Below are positions 44,515 through 54,992 of a DNA stretch of 64,000 nucleotides, one piece after another. The stretch is from Microbacterium sulfonylureivorans (lineage in GTDB: Bacteria; Actinomycetota; Actinomycetes; Actinomycetales; Microbacteriaceae), in contig NZ_RJAD01000001.1 in the NCBI RefSeq assembly GCF_003999995.1, forward strand, positions 124,001 through 188,000. Reading direction: 5' to 3'. Position numbers and translations under genes: made by a program. Position 1 is the stretch's first letter. Each line of letters starts with the position of its first letter. The notes under the pieces were generated by a model. That model did not search any database. It worked only from the letters and a program-made list of their open reading frames with translations, and had not been told where the DNA came from.

Positions 44515-46560
44515 TCACATACTAGTGGGTTCCTCGGCCGCGTCCTCGGCGACGGGCCCGCGCGACGCGCCGGGCGCCGGTGCCCCGACCGCCACGGCAT
44601 CCTCGAGGATCTCCTCGTCCATCGGGGCCTCGAACTGCGCGTTGTAGAGCCGCCAGTACGCGCCCTTGACCCGCAGCAGCTCGTCGTGCGTGCCCTGCTC
44701 GACGATCGCGCCCGCCTCCATGACGAGGATCAGGTCGGCGTCGCGGATCGTGGAGAGCCGGTGGGCGATGACGAACGCGGTGCGGTCCTCGCGCAGCCGG
44801 GACATGGCCCGTTGGATGAGCAGCTCCGTGCGGGTGTCGACCGAGCTGGTGGCCTCGTCGAGGATGAGGAGACGCGGATCGGCCAGGAACGCGCGCGCGA
44901 TCGTGATGAGCTGGCGCTCGCCGACGCTGAGGTTGGTGGCCTCGTCGTCGAGCACCGTGTCGTAGCCGTCCGGGAGGGCGTGCACGAAGCGGTCGACGTA
45001 GGCGGCGGTGGCCGCCGAGACGATCTCCTCCTCCGTGGCATCCGGTCGTCCGTACGCGATGTTCTCGCGGATCGTCCCCGAGAAGAGCCAGGTGTCCTGC
45101 AGCACCATGCCGGTGCGGGCCCGGAGGTCGTCTCGGGTCATGCCCCGCGTGTCGACCCCGTCGAGTGTGATGCGGCCGCCGTCGACCTCGTAGAACCGCA
45201 TGATGAGGTTGACCAGAGTCGTCTTCCCGGCGCCGGTGGGTCCGACGATCGCCACGGTGCTCCCCGGCTCGGCGGTGAGCGAGAGCCCGTCGATGAGGGG
45301 CTTGTCGGCGACGTATCGGAACGAGACGTCCTCGAAGGCGAGATGGCTCGCCTCCTCGGGCGCGGTCTCCGCGGTCGCGTCGTCCGGCTGCTCCTCGGTC
45401 TCGTCGAGCAGCTCGAAGACCCGCTCCGCGCTCGCGACACCGGACTGCAGCAGGTTCGCCATCGAGCCCAGCTGGCTCAGCGGCTGGGTGAACTGGCGAG
45501 AGTACTGGATGAACGCCTGCACATCGCCGATGGAGAGCAGCCCCGCCGCGACCTGGAGGCCTCCGACGACCGCGATCGCGACATAGACGAGGTTCCCGAT
45601 GAACATCATCGCGGGCATGATGATGCCCGAGATGAACTGAGCGCCGAAGCTCGCCCGGTAGAGCTCGTCGTTCTCCGCGCGGAAGTCCGCCTCGACCTCC
45701 TGCTGGTGACCGAACACCTTGACGATCGAGTGGCCCGAGAACGTCTCCTCGACTCGTGCGTTGAGGATGCCTGTGGACTTCCACTGGGCGACGAACAGCT
45801 TCTGCGAGCGCTTCGCGACGAGCACCGTGATCAGGATCGTGAGCGGAATCGTCACGAGAGCGATCACGGCGAGCAGCGGCGAGATGAGGAACATCATCAC
45901 AAGGACGCCCACGACCGTGAGCAGCGAGATGACGACCTGCGACAGGGTCTGCTGCATCGTCTGGCCGATGTTGTCGACGTCGTTGGTCACGCGGCTGAGC
46001 AGTTCACCGCGCTGGACCTTGTCGAAGTACGCGAGCGGCAGGTGCTGGATCTTGTCCTCGACCTGGAGCCGCAGCCGGTGCATCGCACGCTGCACGATGC
46101 CGTTGAGGAGCCGGGCCTGCAGCCAGCCGAACAGGCTCGCGAAGACGTACACCGCGAGCACGCCGCCGAGGATCCAGGCGAGCTGCCGGAAGTCGACGCC
46201 CGCGCCGGGCACGAAATCCATCGCCTCGACCATGTTCGCCTGATCCTGGTTGCCCTGGGCGACCAGCCCGTCCACGACCTGCTGCTTCGTCATGTCCGCG
46301 GGGACCGTCAGCGAGATGTATCCCGCGAACACGACGTTGGTCGCGTTGCCGAGCAGCTTCGGGCCGATCACCGAGAGCGCGACGGAGAGCACCGAGAACA
46401 CGAGGACGACGATGAGCCCGGGCATGTCGGTGCGGAGCGTCGCCAGGAGGCGCTTCGCGCTCGGCCCGAAGTCACGGGCCTTCTCGCCGCCGCCCACCTG
46501 GCCCATGGGCCCGCGCTGCATCGGCATCCGCCGGGGGCCGCCCTGCTGCGCGCCGCTCAT
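44515..46560 (-). CDS. ABC exporter half, catalytically complete subunit
   Basis: The 681-residue protein has a Gly/Met/Arg-rich N-terminus, a six-helix type-1 exporter membrane domain (about 50-390) and an ATPase domain. The ATPase shows Walker A VGPTGAGKTTL, the signature LSVGERQL and Walker B LLILDEATSSVD with the catalytic glutamate. The C-terminal 40 residues are acidic. The ATG at 46560 overlaps the first ABC subunit gene by four bases. The pair forms a heterodimeric multidrug-type exporter. The frame is open much further upstream, but that is antisense coding noise over the partner gene. Confidence 0.93.
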   Translation of the reverse strand: MSGAQQGGPRRMPMQRGPMGQVGGGEKARDFGPSAKRLLATLRTDMPGLIVVLVFSVLSVALSVIGPKLLGNATNVVFAGYISLTVPADMTKQQVVDGLVAQGNQDQANMVEAMDFVPGAGVDFRQLAWILGGVLAVYVFASLFGWLQARLLNGIVQRAMHRLRLQVEDKIQHLPLAYFDKVQRGELLSRVTNDVDNIGQTMQQTLSQVVISLLTVVGVLVMMFLISPLLAVIALVTIPLTILITVLVAKRSQKLFVAQWKSTGILNARVEETFSGHSIVKVFGHQQEVEADFRAENDELYRASFGAQFISGIIMPAMMFIGNLVYVAIAVVGGLQVAAGLLSIGDVQAFIQYSRQFTQPLSQLGSMANLLQSGVASAERVFELLDETEEQPDDATAETAPEEASHLAFEDVSFRYVADKPLIDGLSLTAEPGSTVAIVGPTGAGKTTLVNLIMRFYEVDGGRITLDGVDTRGMTRDDLRARTGMVLQDTWLFSGTIRENIAYGRPDATEEEIVSAATAAYVDRFVHALPDGYDTVLDDEATNLSVGERQLITIARAFLADPRLLILDEATSSVDTRTELLIQRAMSRLREDRTAFVIAHRLSTIRDADLILVMEAGAIVEQGTHDELLRVKGAYWRLYNAQFEAPMDEEILEDAVAVGAPAPGASRGPVAEDAAEEPTSM

Positions 46561-48290
46561 GCCGCCGCCTCCGCCGCGAGCTGGGATTCCACGATCTCGA
46601 GGTACGTCTCGCACGTCTCCACGAGCTCGTCGTGGGTGCCGATCCCGACCATGCGGCCGTGGTCGAGCACGAGGATCTGATCGGCGTGGCGGATGGTGGA
46701 CACCCGTTGCGCGACCACCAGCCTCGTCGCGTGGGGCAGATGTGTGTCGAGCGCACGCCGGAGCTCGGCATCCGTCCTCAGATCCAGTGCGGAGAACGAG
46801 TCGTCGAAGATGTACACCTCCGGCCGTTTCACGAGGGCTCTCGCGATGGCGAGCCGCTGCCGCTGTCCGCCCGACAGATTGGTGCCGCCCTGCGCGATCG
46901 GGGCCTCGAGGCCTTCCGGGAGGCTCTCGACGAACCCCTTCGCCTGTGCGAGGTCGAGCGCCTCCCACAGCTCCTCGTCGGTGGCCTCGCCGTTGCCGTA
47001 GCGGAGATTTGACGCGATCGAGCCGGAGAACAGGAACGCGCGCTGCTGGACCAGGCCGATCCGCTGCCAGAGCTCGTCGGGGTCGTACTCGCGGACGTCG
47101 ACGCCGTCGACCCGGACCTGTCCGGCCGTGACGTCGAACAGGCGCGCCACGAGGCCGATGAGGGTCGTCTTGCCGGCGCCCGTCGAGCCGATGACGGCCG
47201 TCGTGGTGCCGGGCTCGACCGTGAAGGTGAGGTCGTGCAGGACGGCCTCCTCGGCACCCGGGTACGCGAAGTCGACGTGATCGAACTCGACGCGACCCGC
47301 CGGGGCGGGTGTGGCGGCGGGAGTCGACGGCGCCGCGACGGACGGGTCCGTCTCGAGAACGTCGCCGATGCGATTCGCGCACACGGCCGCGCGCGGAATC
47401 ATGACGAACATGAACGTGGCCATCATCACGCCCATGAGGATCTGCATGAGGTACTGCAGGAACGCGAACAGGGTGCCGATCTCGACGCCGTTCTCCTGCA
47501 CCTGGAACGCGCCGAACCAGATGACCGCGACGCTCGAGAGATTCATGACCAGCATGACCGCCGGGAACATGAGCGCCATGAGGTTGCCGGCGCGCAGCGC
47601 GGTCTCCTGCACGTCGTCGCTGGCCTTCGCGAACCTCGCGCGCTCCTCGGGCTCGCGCACGAACGCGCGCACCACTCGGATGCCGGTGAGCTGCTCGCGC
47701 ATGATCTGATTCACGCGGTCGATGCGCTTCTGCATCTTGGTGAACGCCGGCACCATCCGCCAGACGATGAGCCCGACGATGATCAGCAGCACCGGGATCG
47801 CGACGGCCATGAGCCACGACAGCCCGGCATCCTGGCGGACGGCCATGATCACACCGCCGATGGCGAGCATCGGTGCGGAGATCATCAGCGTCGCAGACAC
47901 CTGCACCAGCATCTGGACCTGCTGCACGTCGTTCGTGTTGCGCGTGATGAGCGACGGTGCGCCGAACTGACCCACCTCTCGCTGCGAGAAGGCGACGACC
48001 CGGTGGAAGAGGTCGCCCCGCAGGTCGCGCCCCATCCCCATCGCCAGCCGGGAGCCGAAGTACACGGCGACGATGGCGCAGACGACCTGCACCAGGGTGA
48101 TCGCGAGCATCACCCCGCCGGTCTGCACGATGTAGTCGATGTCGCCGTCGACGACGCCGTTGTCGATGATGGCGGCGTTCAGCGTCGGCAGAAGCAGCGA
48201 GGCGATCGACTGCGCCAGCTGGAAGACGACGACGGCCACGATGAGCAGCCATGCCGGGCGCAGATAGCGCGCGAGGAGCTTTCCGAGCAC
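46557..48290 (-). CDS. ABC exporter half, degenerate ATPase subunit
   Basis: The 577-residue protein has a six-helix exporter domain (about 15-310) and an ATPase domain with Walker A IGSTGAGKTTL and signature NLSGGQRQR. Walker B is VYIFDDSFSALD, where aspartate replaces the catalytic glutamate. That is the hallmark of the degenerate half of heterodimeric exporters such as TM287/288. Start is GTG at 48290, two bases after the tetR stop. The gene is coupled to the second half by a four-base overlap, so tetR and both halves are one operon. Confidence 0.93.
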   Translation of the reverse strand: MLGKLLARYLRPAWLLIVAVVVFQLAQSIASLLLPTLNAAIIDNGVVDGDIDYIVQTGGVMLAITLVQVVCAIVAVYFGSRLAMGMGRDLRGDLFHRVVAFSQREVGQFGAPSLITRNTNDVQQVQMLVQVSATLMISAPMLAIGGVIMAVRQDAGLSWLMAVAIPVLLIIVGLIVWRMVPAFTKMQKRIDRVNQIMREQLTGIRVVRAFVREPEERARFAKASDDVQETALRAGNLMALMFPAVMLVMNLSSVAVIWFGAFQVQENGVEIGTLFAFLQYLMQILMGVMMATFMFVMIPRAAVCANRIGDVLETDPSVAAPSTPAATPAPAGRVEFDHVDFAYPGAEEAVLHDLTFTVEPGTTTAVIGSTGAGKTTLIGLVARLFDVTAGQVRVDGVDVREYDPDELWQRIGLVQQRAFLFSGSIASNLRYGNGEATDEELWEALDLAQAKGFVESLPEGLEAPIAQGGTNLSGGQRQRLAIARALVKRPEVYIFDDSFSALDLRTDAELRRALDTHLPHATRLVVAQRVSTIRHADQILVLDHGRMVGIGTHDELVETCETYLEIVESQLAAEAAA

Positions 48291-48292
48291 GA

Positions 48293-48910
48293 TCAGTCCT
48301 TTCCGCGGGGGCGACCCGCGATGCCGTACAGGACGAAGGCGATCAGCTCGTCGTCGTCGGGGAGGGAGTGCTGGTGCGGCGACGGCGCGGATGCCGCGAT
48401 GACCGCGACGCGCAGGAGCGGCGCGACGCGATCGGGGGCGACGCCGAGGGATGCGGCATCCGGCGCGAATGCCGCGGTGATGGCGTCCTCGAACGCACCC
48501 GTGCGCGCTCGTGCGATGTACTCCCCCGCCTCGACCGGCTCGAGGAGGGACAGCATCGCGAAAACTCCGCGGGCGTGCTCGCGCGCCCCGCGGACGAGGC
48601 GTGCGACCTTCTCCTCGAGCGGCAGCGACGCGTCCACGAGGCTCGCCGACGCCAGAGTGACCTCGGCGCGGTCGAAGAAGGCGCGCACGGCGGCGCGCGT
48701 GAGGGTCTCCTTGTCGCCGAAGGCTCGGAAGATCGTCCCCTCGGCGATGCCGAGATGATCGGCGAGCTGCCGGGTGGTCAGCGACGACCCGTGCTCGATG
48801 AACAGCGGAATCGCCTGTTCGGCGATCATCGCGCGCCGATCCGCTGGTGCCATGGGCTGCGCGCGCTGGCGAGCCGGGGCATCCGTGCCGAGGTCGATGG
48901 CCTGCATCAC
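48293..48910 (-). CDS. TetR-family repressor of the ABC exporter operon
   Basis: The 205-residue protein has the TetR helix-turn-helix LTTRQLADHLGIAEGTIFRAFGDKE near residues 45-69 and a variable ligand domain. Its start is GTG at 48910 or ATG at 48907, seven to ten bases after TAGACT. A perfect 9+9 inverted repeat fills the spacer of that promoter. The exporter genes follow two bases after its stop, so it most likely represses itself and the exporter until a ligand releases it. The ligand is unknown. Confidence 0.92.
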   Translation of the reverse strand: MMQAIDLGTDAPARQRAQPMAPADRRAMIAEQAIPLFIEHGSSLTTRQLADHLGIAEGTIFRAFGDKETLTRAAVRAFFDRAEVTLASASLVDASLPLEEKVARLVRGAREHARGVFAMLSLLEPVEAGEYIARARTGAFEDAITAAFAPDAASLGVAPDRVAPLLRVAVIAASAPSPHQHSLPDDDELIAFVLYGIAGRPRGKD

Positions 48911-48923
48911 GCCGGCCAGTCTA
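48911..48923 (-). promoter_or_regulatory. Promoter of the tetR-ABC operon
   Basis: TAGACT at 48923-48918 is followed by seven bases and the GTG at 48910. Confidence 0.6.
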
Positions 48924-48924
48924 A

Positions 48925-48944
48925 ATGAGTGAGCACTCACTCAT
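48925..48944 (-). promoter_or_regulatory. TetR-type operator
   Basis: ATGAGTGAG-CA-CTCACTCAT has 9-base perfect inverted arms around two central bases. It lies one base upstream of the -10 element and reaches the -35 position, so bound repressor would block RNA polymerase. Confidence 0.8.
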
Positions 48945-48977
48945 GCGTGGCCGGCGGTTCGCCCTCCGCGAACGGCG

Positions 48978-49970
48978 TCAGACCTTCGCGCCGGGGTCCT
49001 CCGGGAGCGGGAAGAGCTCGTCGATCGCGGCGAGGTCGTCGACGGTGGGGGCCCACGCGGTGGCTGCGGCGGCGTTGGCGCGCACCTGCTCCGGGCTCGT
49101 CGCTCCCGCGATGACGCTCGCCAGGGCGGGCTTGGCCAGGAGCCATCCGAACGTCGCCTCGAGCATCGTGATGCCCCGCTCGTCGCAGAACGCCTGGAAC
49201 GCCTCGAGCGCGTCCCAGGGCGCCTCCTGCCACACGTGCTGTCGCTGGCGCATGATCCGCGAGTCCTCGGGCGCGTGGTCGCGCGTGAACTTGCCGGTGA
49301 GCAGGCCGTTGTGGAGCGGGAAGTACGGCAGGAACCCCAGCCCGAACCGCTCCGCGGCGGGCAGCACCTCGCGCTCTGCGGCGCGCGCCAGCAGGCTGTA
49401 GTGGTTCTGCGCCGACACGAACGGCACGCCCGCACGCTCGGCGGCGACGTAGTGCGCTTCCGCGATCTGCCAGCCCGCCAGGTTGGAGTGCCCGATGTAG
49501 CGCACCTTCCCTTCGCGGACGAGGTCGCCGAGCACGTCGAGGGTCTCTTCGATGGGGGTCGCCGGATCGGGCGTGTGCAGCTGGTAGAGGTCGATCCACT
49601 CCGTCTGCAGACGGGTGAGGGATGCCTCGACCGCGCGTCGCACGTACGCGCGGGACGCCTTCGACCCGGTCACCGGATACCCCATGTCGCGCCCGAAATG
49701 CCCGAACTTCGTCGCCAGCACCACGCGGTCACGACGGCCGCGGAGCGCCTCGCCCATGAGGGTCTCCGACAGTCCAGGGTCCTTGCCGTACATGTCCGCC
49801 GTGTCGAGGAAGGTCACTCCGGCGTCGATCGCGGCGTCGAGCACCTCGCGAGTCCCGTCGAGGGTCTCGGTGCGCGTGCCTGCCCGGCCGAAGTTGTTGC
49901 AGCCGAGGCCGACGGCGGGGACGAGGAGTCCGGAGGCGCCGACGCGGCGCGGGGGTACGGCAGAGGTCAT
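48978..49970 (-). CDS. Aldo/keto reductase
   Basis: The 330-residue protein has the AKR barrel signature: VGLGCNNFGRAG, the catalytic tetrad Asp/Tyr in FLDTADMYGKDPGLSE, Lys in VVLATKFGHFG and His in IDLYQLHTPD, and VRYIGHSNLAGWQI. It uses NADPH to reduce carbonyls; the substrate is unknown. TAACGT lies six bases before the ATG and GGAGG falls inside that gap. The exporter operon follows 68 bases downstream with its own promoter, so a shared detoxification role is only a possibility. Confidence 0.9.
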   Translation of the reverse strand: MTSAVPPRRVGASGLLVPAVGLGCNNFGRAGTRTETLDGTREVLDAAIDAGVTFLDTADMYGKDPGLSETLMGEALRGRRDRVVLATKFGHFGRDMGYPVTGSKASRAYVRRAVEASLTRLQTEWIDLYQLHTPDPATPIEETLDVLGDLVREGKVRYIGHSNLAGWQIAEAHYVAAERAGVPFVSAQNHYSLLARAAEREVLPAAERFGLGFLPYFPLHNGLLTGKFTRDHAPEDSRIMRQRQHVWQEAPWDALEAFQAFCDERGITMLEATFGWLLAKPALASVIAGATSPEQVRANAAAATAWAPTVDDLAAIDELFPLPEDPGAKV

Positions 49971-49982
49971 GCCTCCACGTTA
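49971..49982 (-). promoter_or_regulatory. Promoter of the aldo/keto reductase gene
   Basis: TAACGT at 49982-49977 is followed by GGAGGC and the ATG at 49970. The -10 spacing fits a leaderless start, yet the spacer reads like a Shine-Dalgarno. Confidence 0.5.
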
Positions 49983-50004
49983 GCCCGCACGCGTCCGGCG
50001 GGAA

Positions 50005-50043
50005 CGCGACGACCCCCCGCCCTGAAGGCGAGGGGTCGTCGCG
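50005..50043 (-). terminator. Terminator after the DUF5684 gene
   Basis: Twelve-base perfect arms (50005-50016 and 50032-50043) with an inner CGCC/GGCG stem. It insulates the aldo/keto reductase promoter. Confidence 0.8.
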
Positions 50044-50049
50044 TGGGGC

Positions 50050-50844
50050 TTACGGCTTCGGCGCCTCGGGGGCGTCGGGTGCCGTCGGCGGCTCGGTCGA
50101 GGCGGGCGGTGCCGGCGGCTCAGGCGCGGCAGGCGGCGCGGCAGGGGGCTCGGGCGCGGCCGCCGGAGGCGTCGCCGGCGGCTCGGCGGCCGGCGGCGTG
50201 TACGGCGCGGCAGGCGGCGCCGGCGGCGCGGCAGGCGGAGCCGGCGGGGCGCCGTACCCGGCCGGGGGCTGGTAGCCGGCCGGCGGGGGCGCGTAGCCGG
50301 CGGGCGCCGCGGTGGCAGGGTTGGCCGGGTAGCCGCCCGCCGGAACCTGACTCGGGATGCCCGACCACGTCGTGTTGTCGGCGAGGAAGTTGCCGGCCCA
50401 CGGCGCTGCGGGGATGGCGGTGTTCCAGCGCGACCTGTCGAAGGCGTTGATGCCCAGCCACACGATCGACAGGAAGAAGTACAGGATGAGCCAGACGGCT
50501 TCCTTCTGCAGCTTGAGGCCGACGCGCCAGGCGGCGAGCAGCGTGTAGATGAAGGCGACGAGGCCGAAGAGCTGGCCGATGACAGGCACCCAGCTGAGGA
50601 AGGCAGTGGCTCCCCAGAGGATCAGCAGCCACCAGGGGTTGAGGTCACCCAGCTTGACGAAGATCAGCGTGTTGTAGACGGGGACCCACGCGCGCCACTT
50701 CCCCTGCACGCCGGCCTTCTCGAAGATCTTCATATAGAACCACGAGGTGATCACGTAAGCCGCGATCGCGAGGATGAACAGGAAGGGCAGCAGCACCAGC
50801 CAGAGGGCGACGAGCCCTCCGACTCCGTAATCGTCGTCGTACAT
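50050..50844 (-). CDS. DUF5684-like membrane protein with Pro/Ala-rich tail
   Basis: The 264-residue protein has about four membrane helices in its first 150 residues. It includes the pattern KIFEKAGVQGKWRAWVPVYN and PVIGQLFGLVAFIYTLLAAW, which I associate with the DUF5684/signal-peptidase-I-associated membrane family. Residues 175-264 are low complexity, rich in Pro, Ala, Gly and Tyr, ending PPTAPDAPEAPKP, and probably extend into the cytoplasm. The start at 50844 follows GGAGAGGA. Function is unknown. Confidence 0.75.
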   Translation of the reverse strand: MYDDDYGVGGLVALWLVLLPFLFILAIAAYVITSWFYMKIFEKAGVQGKWRAWVPVYNTLIFVKLGDLNPWWLLILWGATAFLSWVPVIGQLFGLVAFIYTLLAAWRVGLKLQKEAVWLILYFFLSIVWLGINAFDRSRWNTAIPAAPWAGNFLADNTTWSGIPSQVPAGGYPANPATAAPAGYAPPPAGYQPPAGYGAPPAPPAAPPAPPAAPYTPPAAEPPATPPAAAPEPPAAPPAAPEPPAPPASTEPPTAPDAPEAPKP

Positions 50845-51023
50845 GAACGTCCTCTCCGGAACGATCATCGATGTGCGAGCACATCGAGCGGAGCGCCACG
50901 CCCCGCGGGACACATGCTAGCGATGCCCGAGCGGGCATGTCAGCAGGCACGGCGGGATTCGGGGGCTGACCGCCGTCGTCACGGGTGGGTAGCCTGACAG
51001 CAACCGTCAGCGGAAGGACCACC

Positions 51024-51515
51024 ATGACCGACCCCACTCCCCCCGTACCGCCGCTCCCCGACCAGCCCGCCGCCGAGGCGGCCCGCTCGGCCGGCACGCC
51101 GGCCGAGGCATCCGCCCCCGCCTACGACCCGGCGAGCGACCCGGACGACACCGGTGTGCCGACGTCGCTCCACGACGACGCCGCCGCGGTCGGCCGGGGG
51201 TTCTTCTCCGCCCTGTTCGACCTGAGCTTCCGCACGTTCATCACGCGGCGCCTCGCGAGCGTGTTCTACCTGGTCGGGCTGATCGTGATCGCGATCGGGT
51301 TCATCGTGTATCTCGTGAACGGCATCGTCGGCGGCGCCTCCCTCCTGTGGATCAACGCCGGCGCAGGGATCACCGCGATCATCGCGACCCTCATCCTCGT
51401 GCCGCTGATCTCGTTCATCGCGATCATCGGCCTGCGGTTCATCATCGAGGCCGTCGTCGCGCTCATCGCGATCGCCGAGAACACCGAGCGGACGGCCCAG
51501 CACACCCGGCGCTGA
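51024..51515 (+). CDS. DUF4282 membrane protein
   Basis: The 163-residue protein has a Pro/Ala-rich, acidic N-terminal 60 residues. The DUF4282 core follows: GFFSALFDLSFRTFITRRLA and two membrane helices (about 78-98 and 108-140). The C-terminus is polar. The family is of unknown function. GGAAGGA precedes the ATG. It is divergent from the DUF5684-like gene and convergent with yaaA, six bases apart. Confidence 0.8.
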   Translation: MTDPTPPVPPLPDQPAAEAARSAGTPAEASAPAYDPASDPDDTGVPTSLHDDAAAVGRGFFSALFDLSFRTFITRRLASVFYLVGLIVIAIGFIVYLVNGIVGGASLLWINAGAGITAIIATLILVPLISFIAIIGLRFIIEAVVALIAIAENTERTAQHTRR

Positions 51516-51521
51516 TCCCGG

Positions 51522-52274
51522 TCAGGCGAAGAGCTCGATCTCGCCGGCCGCCGCGCCGTCGCGCACCCGCAGGCCCGCAGCATCCGCCCACCGCAGGAAC
51601 CCGGCGCGCGACGACACCCGCGGGCGTTCGACGGCGAGGCGACGGACGAGCGCGCCCTTCGCGTGCTTGTTGAAGTGGTTGAGCGCCCGCACGGCGCCGC
51701 CCTCGCCCTCAGAGACCACGCGCACGTAGACGGAGGCGACGCCTTCGGGCACGGGCCCGAGCGCGACGTAGGCCTCCGAGCGCAGATCGAGCACGAAGCG
51801 CGGCTGCTCGCCCGCAAGCGCGGCGGTGACGGCGTCCGCCCACAGCCGCTTGAGACTCGGCAGCCCGGGGAGGGACGCCGATGCGCCGAGCCGGTACGCC
51901 GGAATCGCGTCGAGGGCGCCCACCGGGCCGAAGGGGGCGGAGTGGACGCGCACGTGCGCACCGATCCAGCGCCGGGAGACGGTGGGGAGGGATGCCGCGT
52001 CCAGCGCGTCGAACAGCACGCCGGTGTAGCGGTCGATCGCGGGCATCGTCGGGGCTTCCCGGAGTGCGGCGTTCACGGCGATCTCGCGGAGCTGGGTCTC
52101 GCCCAGTCTGAGCACGCGGGCCGCCTCCGCCTCATCCGCCGACAGCGCGACGAGCGCGTCGACGACGGCGTCGCGCTGCGGGGTCAGCGACGGAAGGGCG
52201 AGGGATGCCGCGTCCAGCGGTCGCCGGCGACCGCCCGGCCTCTTGGTCTCGGACGGCGGGAGAAGGATCAGCAT
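51522..52274 (-). CDS. yaaA: Peroxide stress protein YaaA (DUF328)
   Basis: The 250-residue protein has the family opening LILLPPSETKRPGG and the later segments YTGVLFDALD, APFGPVGALDAIPAYRL, FVLDLRSEAYVALGPV and ALNHFNKHAKGALVR. E. coli YaaA protects DNA during peroxide stress by lowering free iron and binds DNA. The ATG at 52274 is chosen because homology begins there; the frame continues upstream over atpC. It is separated from the ATP synthase operon by a terminator hairpin. Confidence 0.9.
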   Translation of the reverse strand: MLILLPPSETKRPGGRRRPLDAASLALPSLTPQRDAVVDALVALSADEAEAARVLRLGETQLREIAVNAALREAPTMPAIDRYTGVLFDALDAASLPTVSRRWIGAHVRVHSAPFGPVGALDAIPAYRLGASASLPGLPSLKRLWADAVTAALAGEQPRFVLDLRSEAYVALGPVPEGVASVYVRVVSEGEGGAVRALNHFNKHAKGALVRRLAVERPRVSSRAGFLRWADAAGLRVRDGAAAGEIELFA

Positions 52275-52294
52275 GGGCGCTCCCCGGAAGACGA

Positions 52295-52325
52295 CTCGGC
52301 CGGCCCCGCGAGGGAGCCGGCCGAG
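52295..52325 (-). terminator. Terminator of the ATP synthase operon
   Basis: Ten-base arms CTCGGCCGGC and GCCGGCCGAG (52295-52304 and 52316-52325) follow atpC by about 16 bases. Confidence 0.75.
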
Positions 52326-52341
52326 GTCTGATGTGTTCGCG

Positions 52342-52602
52342 TCAGGAGATGAGCGCCGCGTTGCCGGCGACGATCGTGAGATCGTCCCCCTCCATGGAGA
52401 GGAATCCGTCCTGTGCGTTGGCGATGATCTTCGTGCCCGAGGTCTGGGTGATCCGCACCTGGCCCTCGGCGAGGATCGCCAGCACGGGCTCGTGCCCGGA
52501 CATGAAGCCGATCTCGCCCTCGACGGTCTTGGCGACGACGAGCGACGCCTCTCCCGACCAGACCTCCGCATCGGCGGAGACGAGACTCACTTTGAGCGGC
52601 AT
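52342..52602 (-). CDS. atpC: ATP synthase epsilon subunit, short form
   Basis: This 86-residue subunit contains only the N-terminal beta-sandwich (LKVSLVSADAEVWSGEASLV, GEIGFMSGHEPVLAIL) that links gamma to the c-ring. The C-terminal two-helix domain, which inhibits ATP hydrolysis in E. coli (139 residues), is missing. It is the last gene of the operon, two bases after atpD. Confidence 0.95.
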   Translation of the reverse strand: MPLKVSLVSADAEVWSGEASLVVAKTVEGEIGFMSGHEPVLAILAEGQVRITQTSGTKIIANAQDGFLSMEGDDLTIVAGNAALIS

Positions 52603-52604
52603 GA

Positions 52605-54972
<2,368 letters not shown>

Positions 54973-54992
54973 TGTCGTAGTCCGGCGCCGCC

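Noticed and set aside
43639..46680. A 1013-codon open frame on the plus strand opposite the PP2C and ABC genes
   Set aside because: It is antisense to two well-recognised genes and spans their boundary. Its composition is typical of shadow frames.
44515..48252. A 1245-codon frame that would fuse both ABC subunits
   Set aside because: The upstream half is a wrong-frame reading of the first ABC subunit. The real second gene starts at 46560 with an ATGA overlap.
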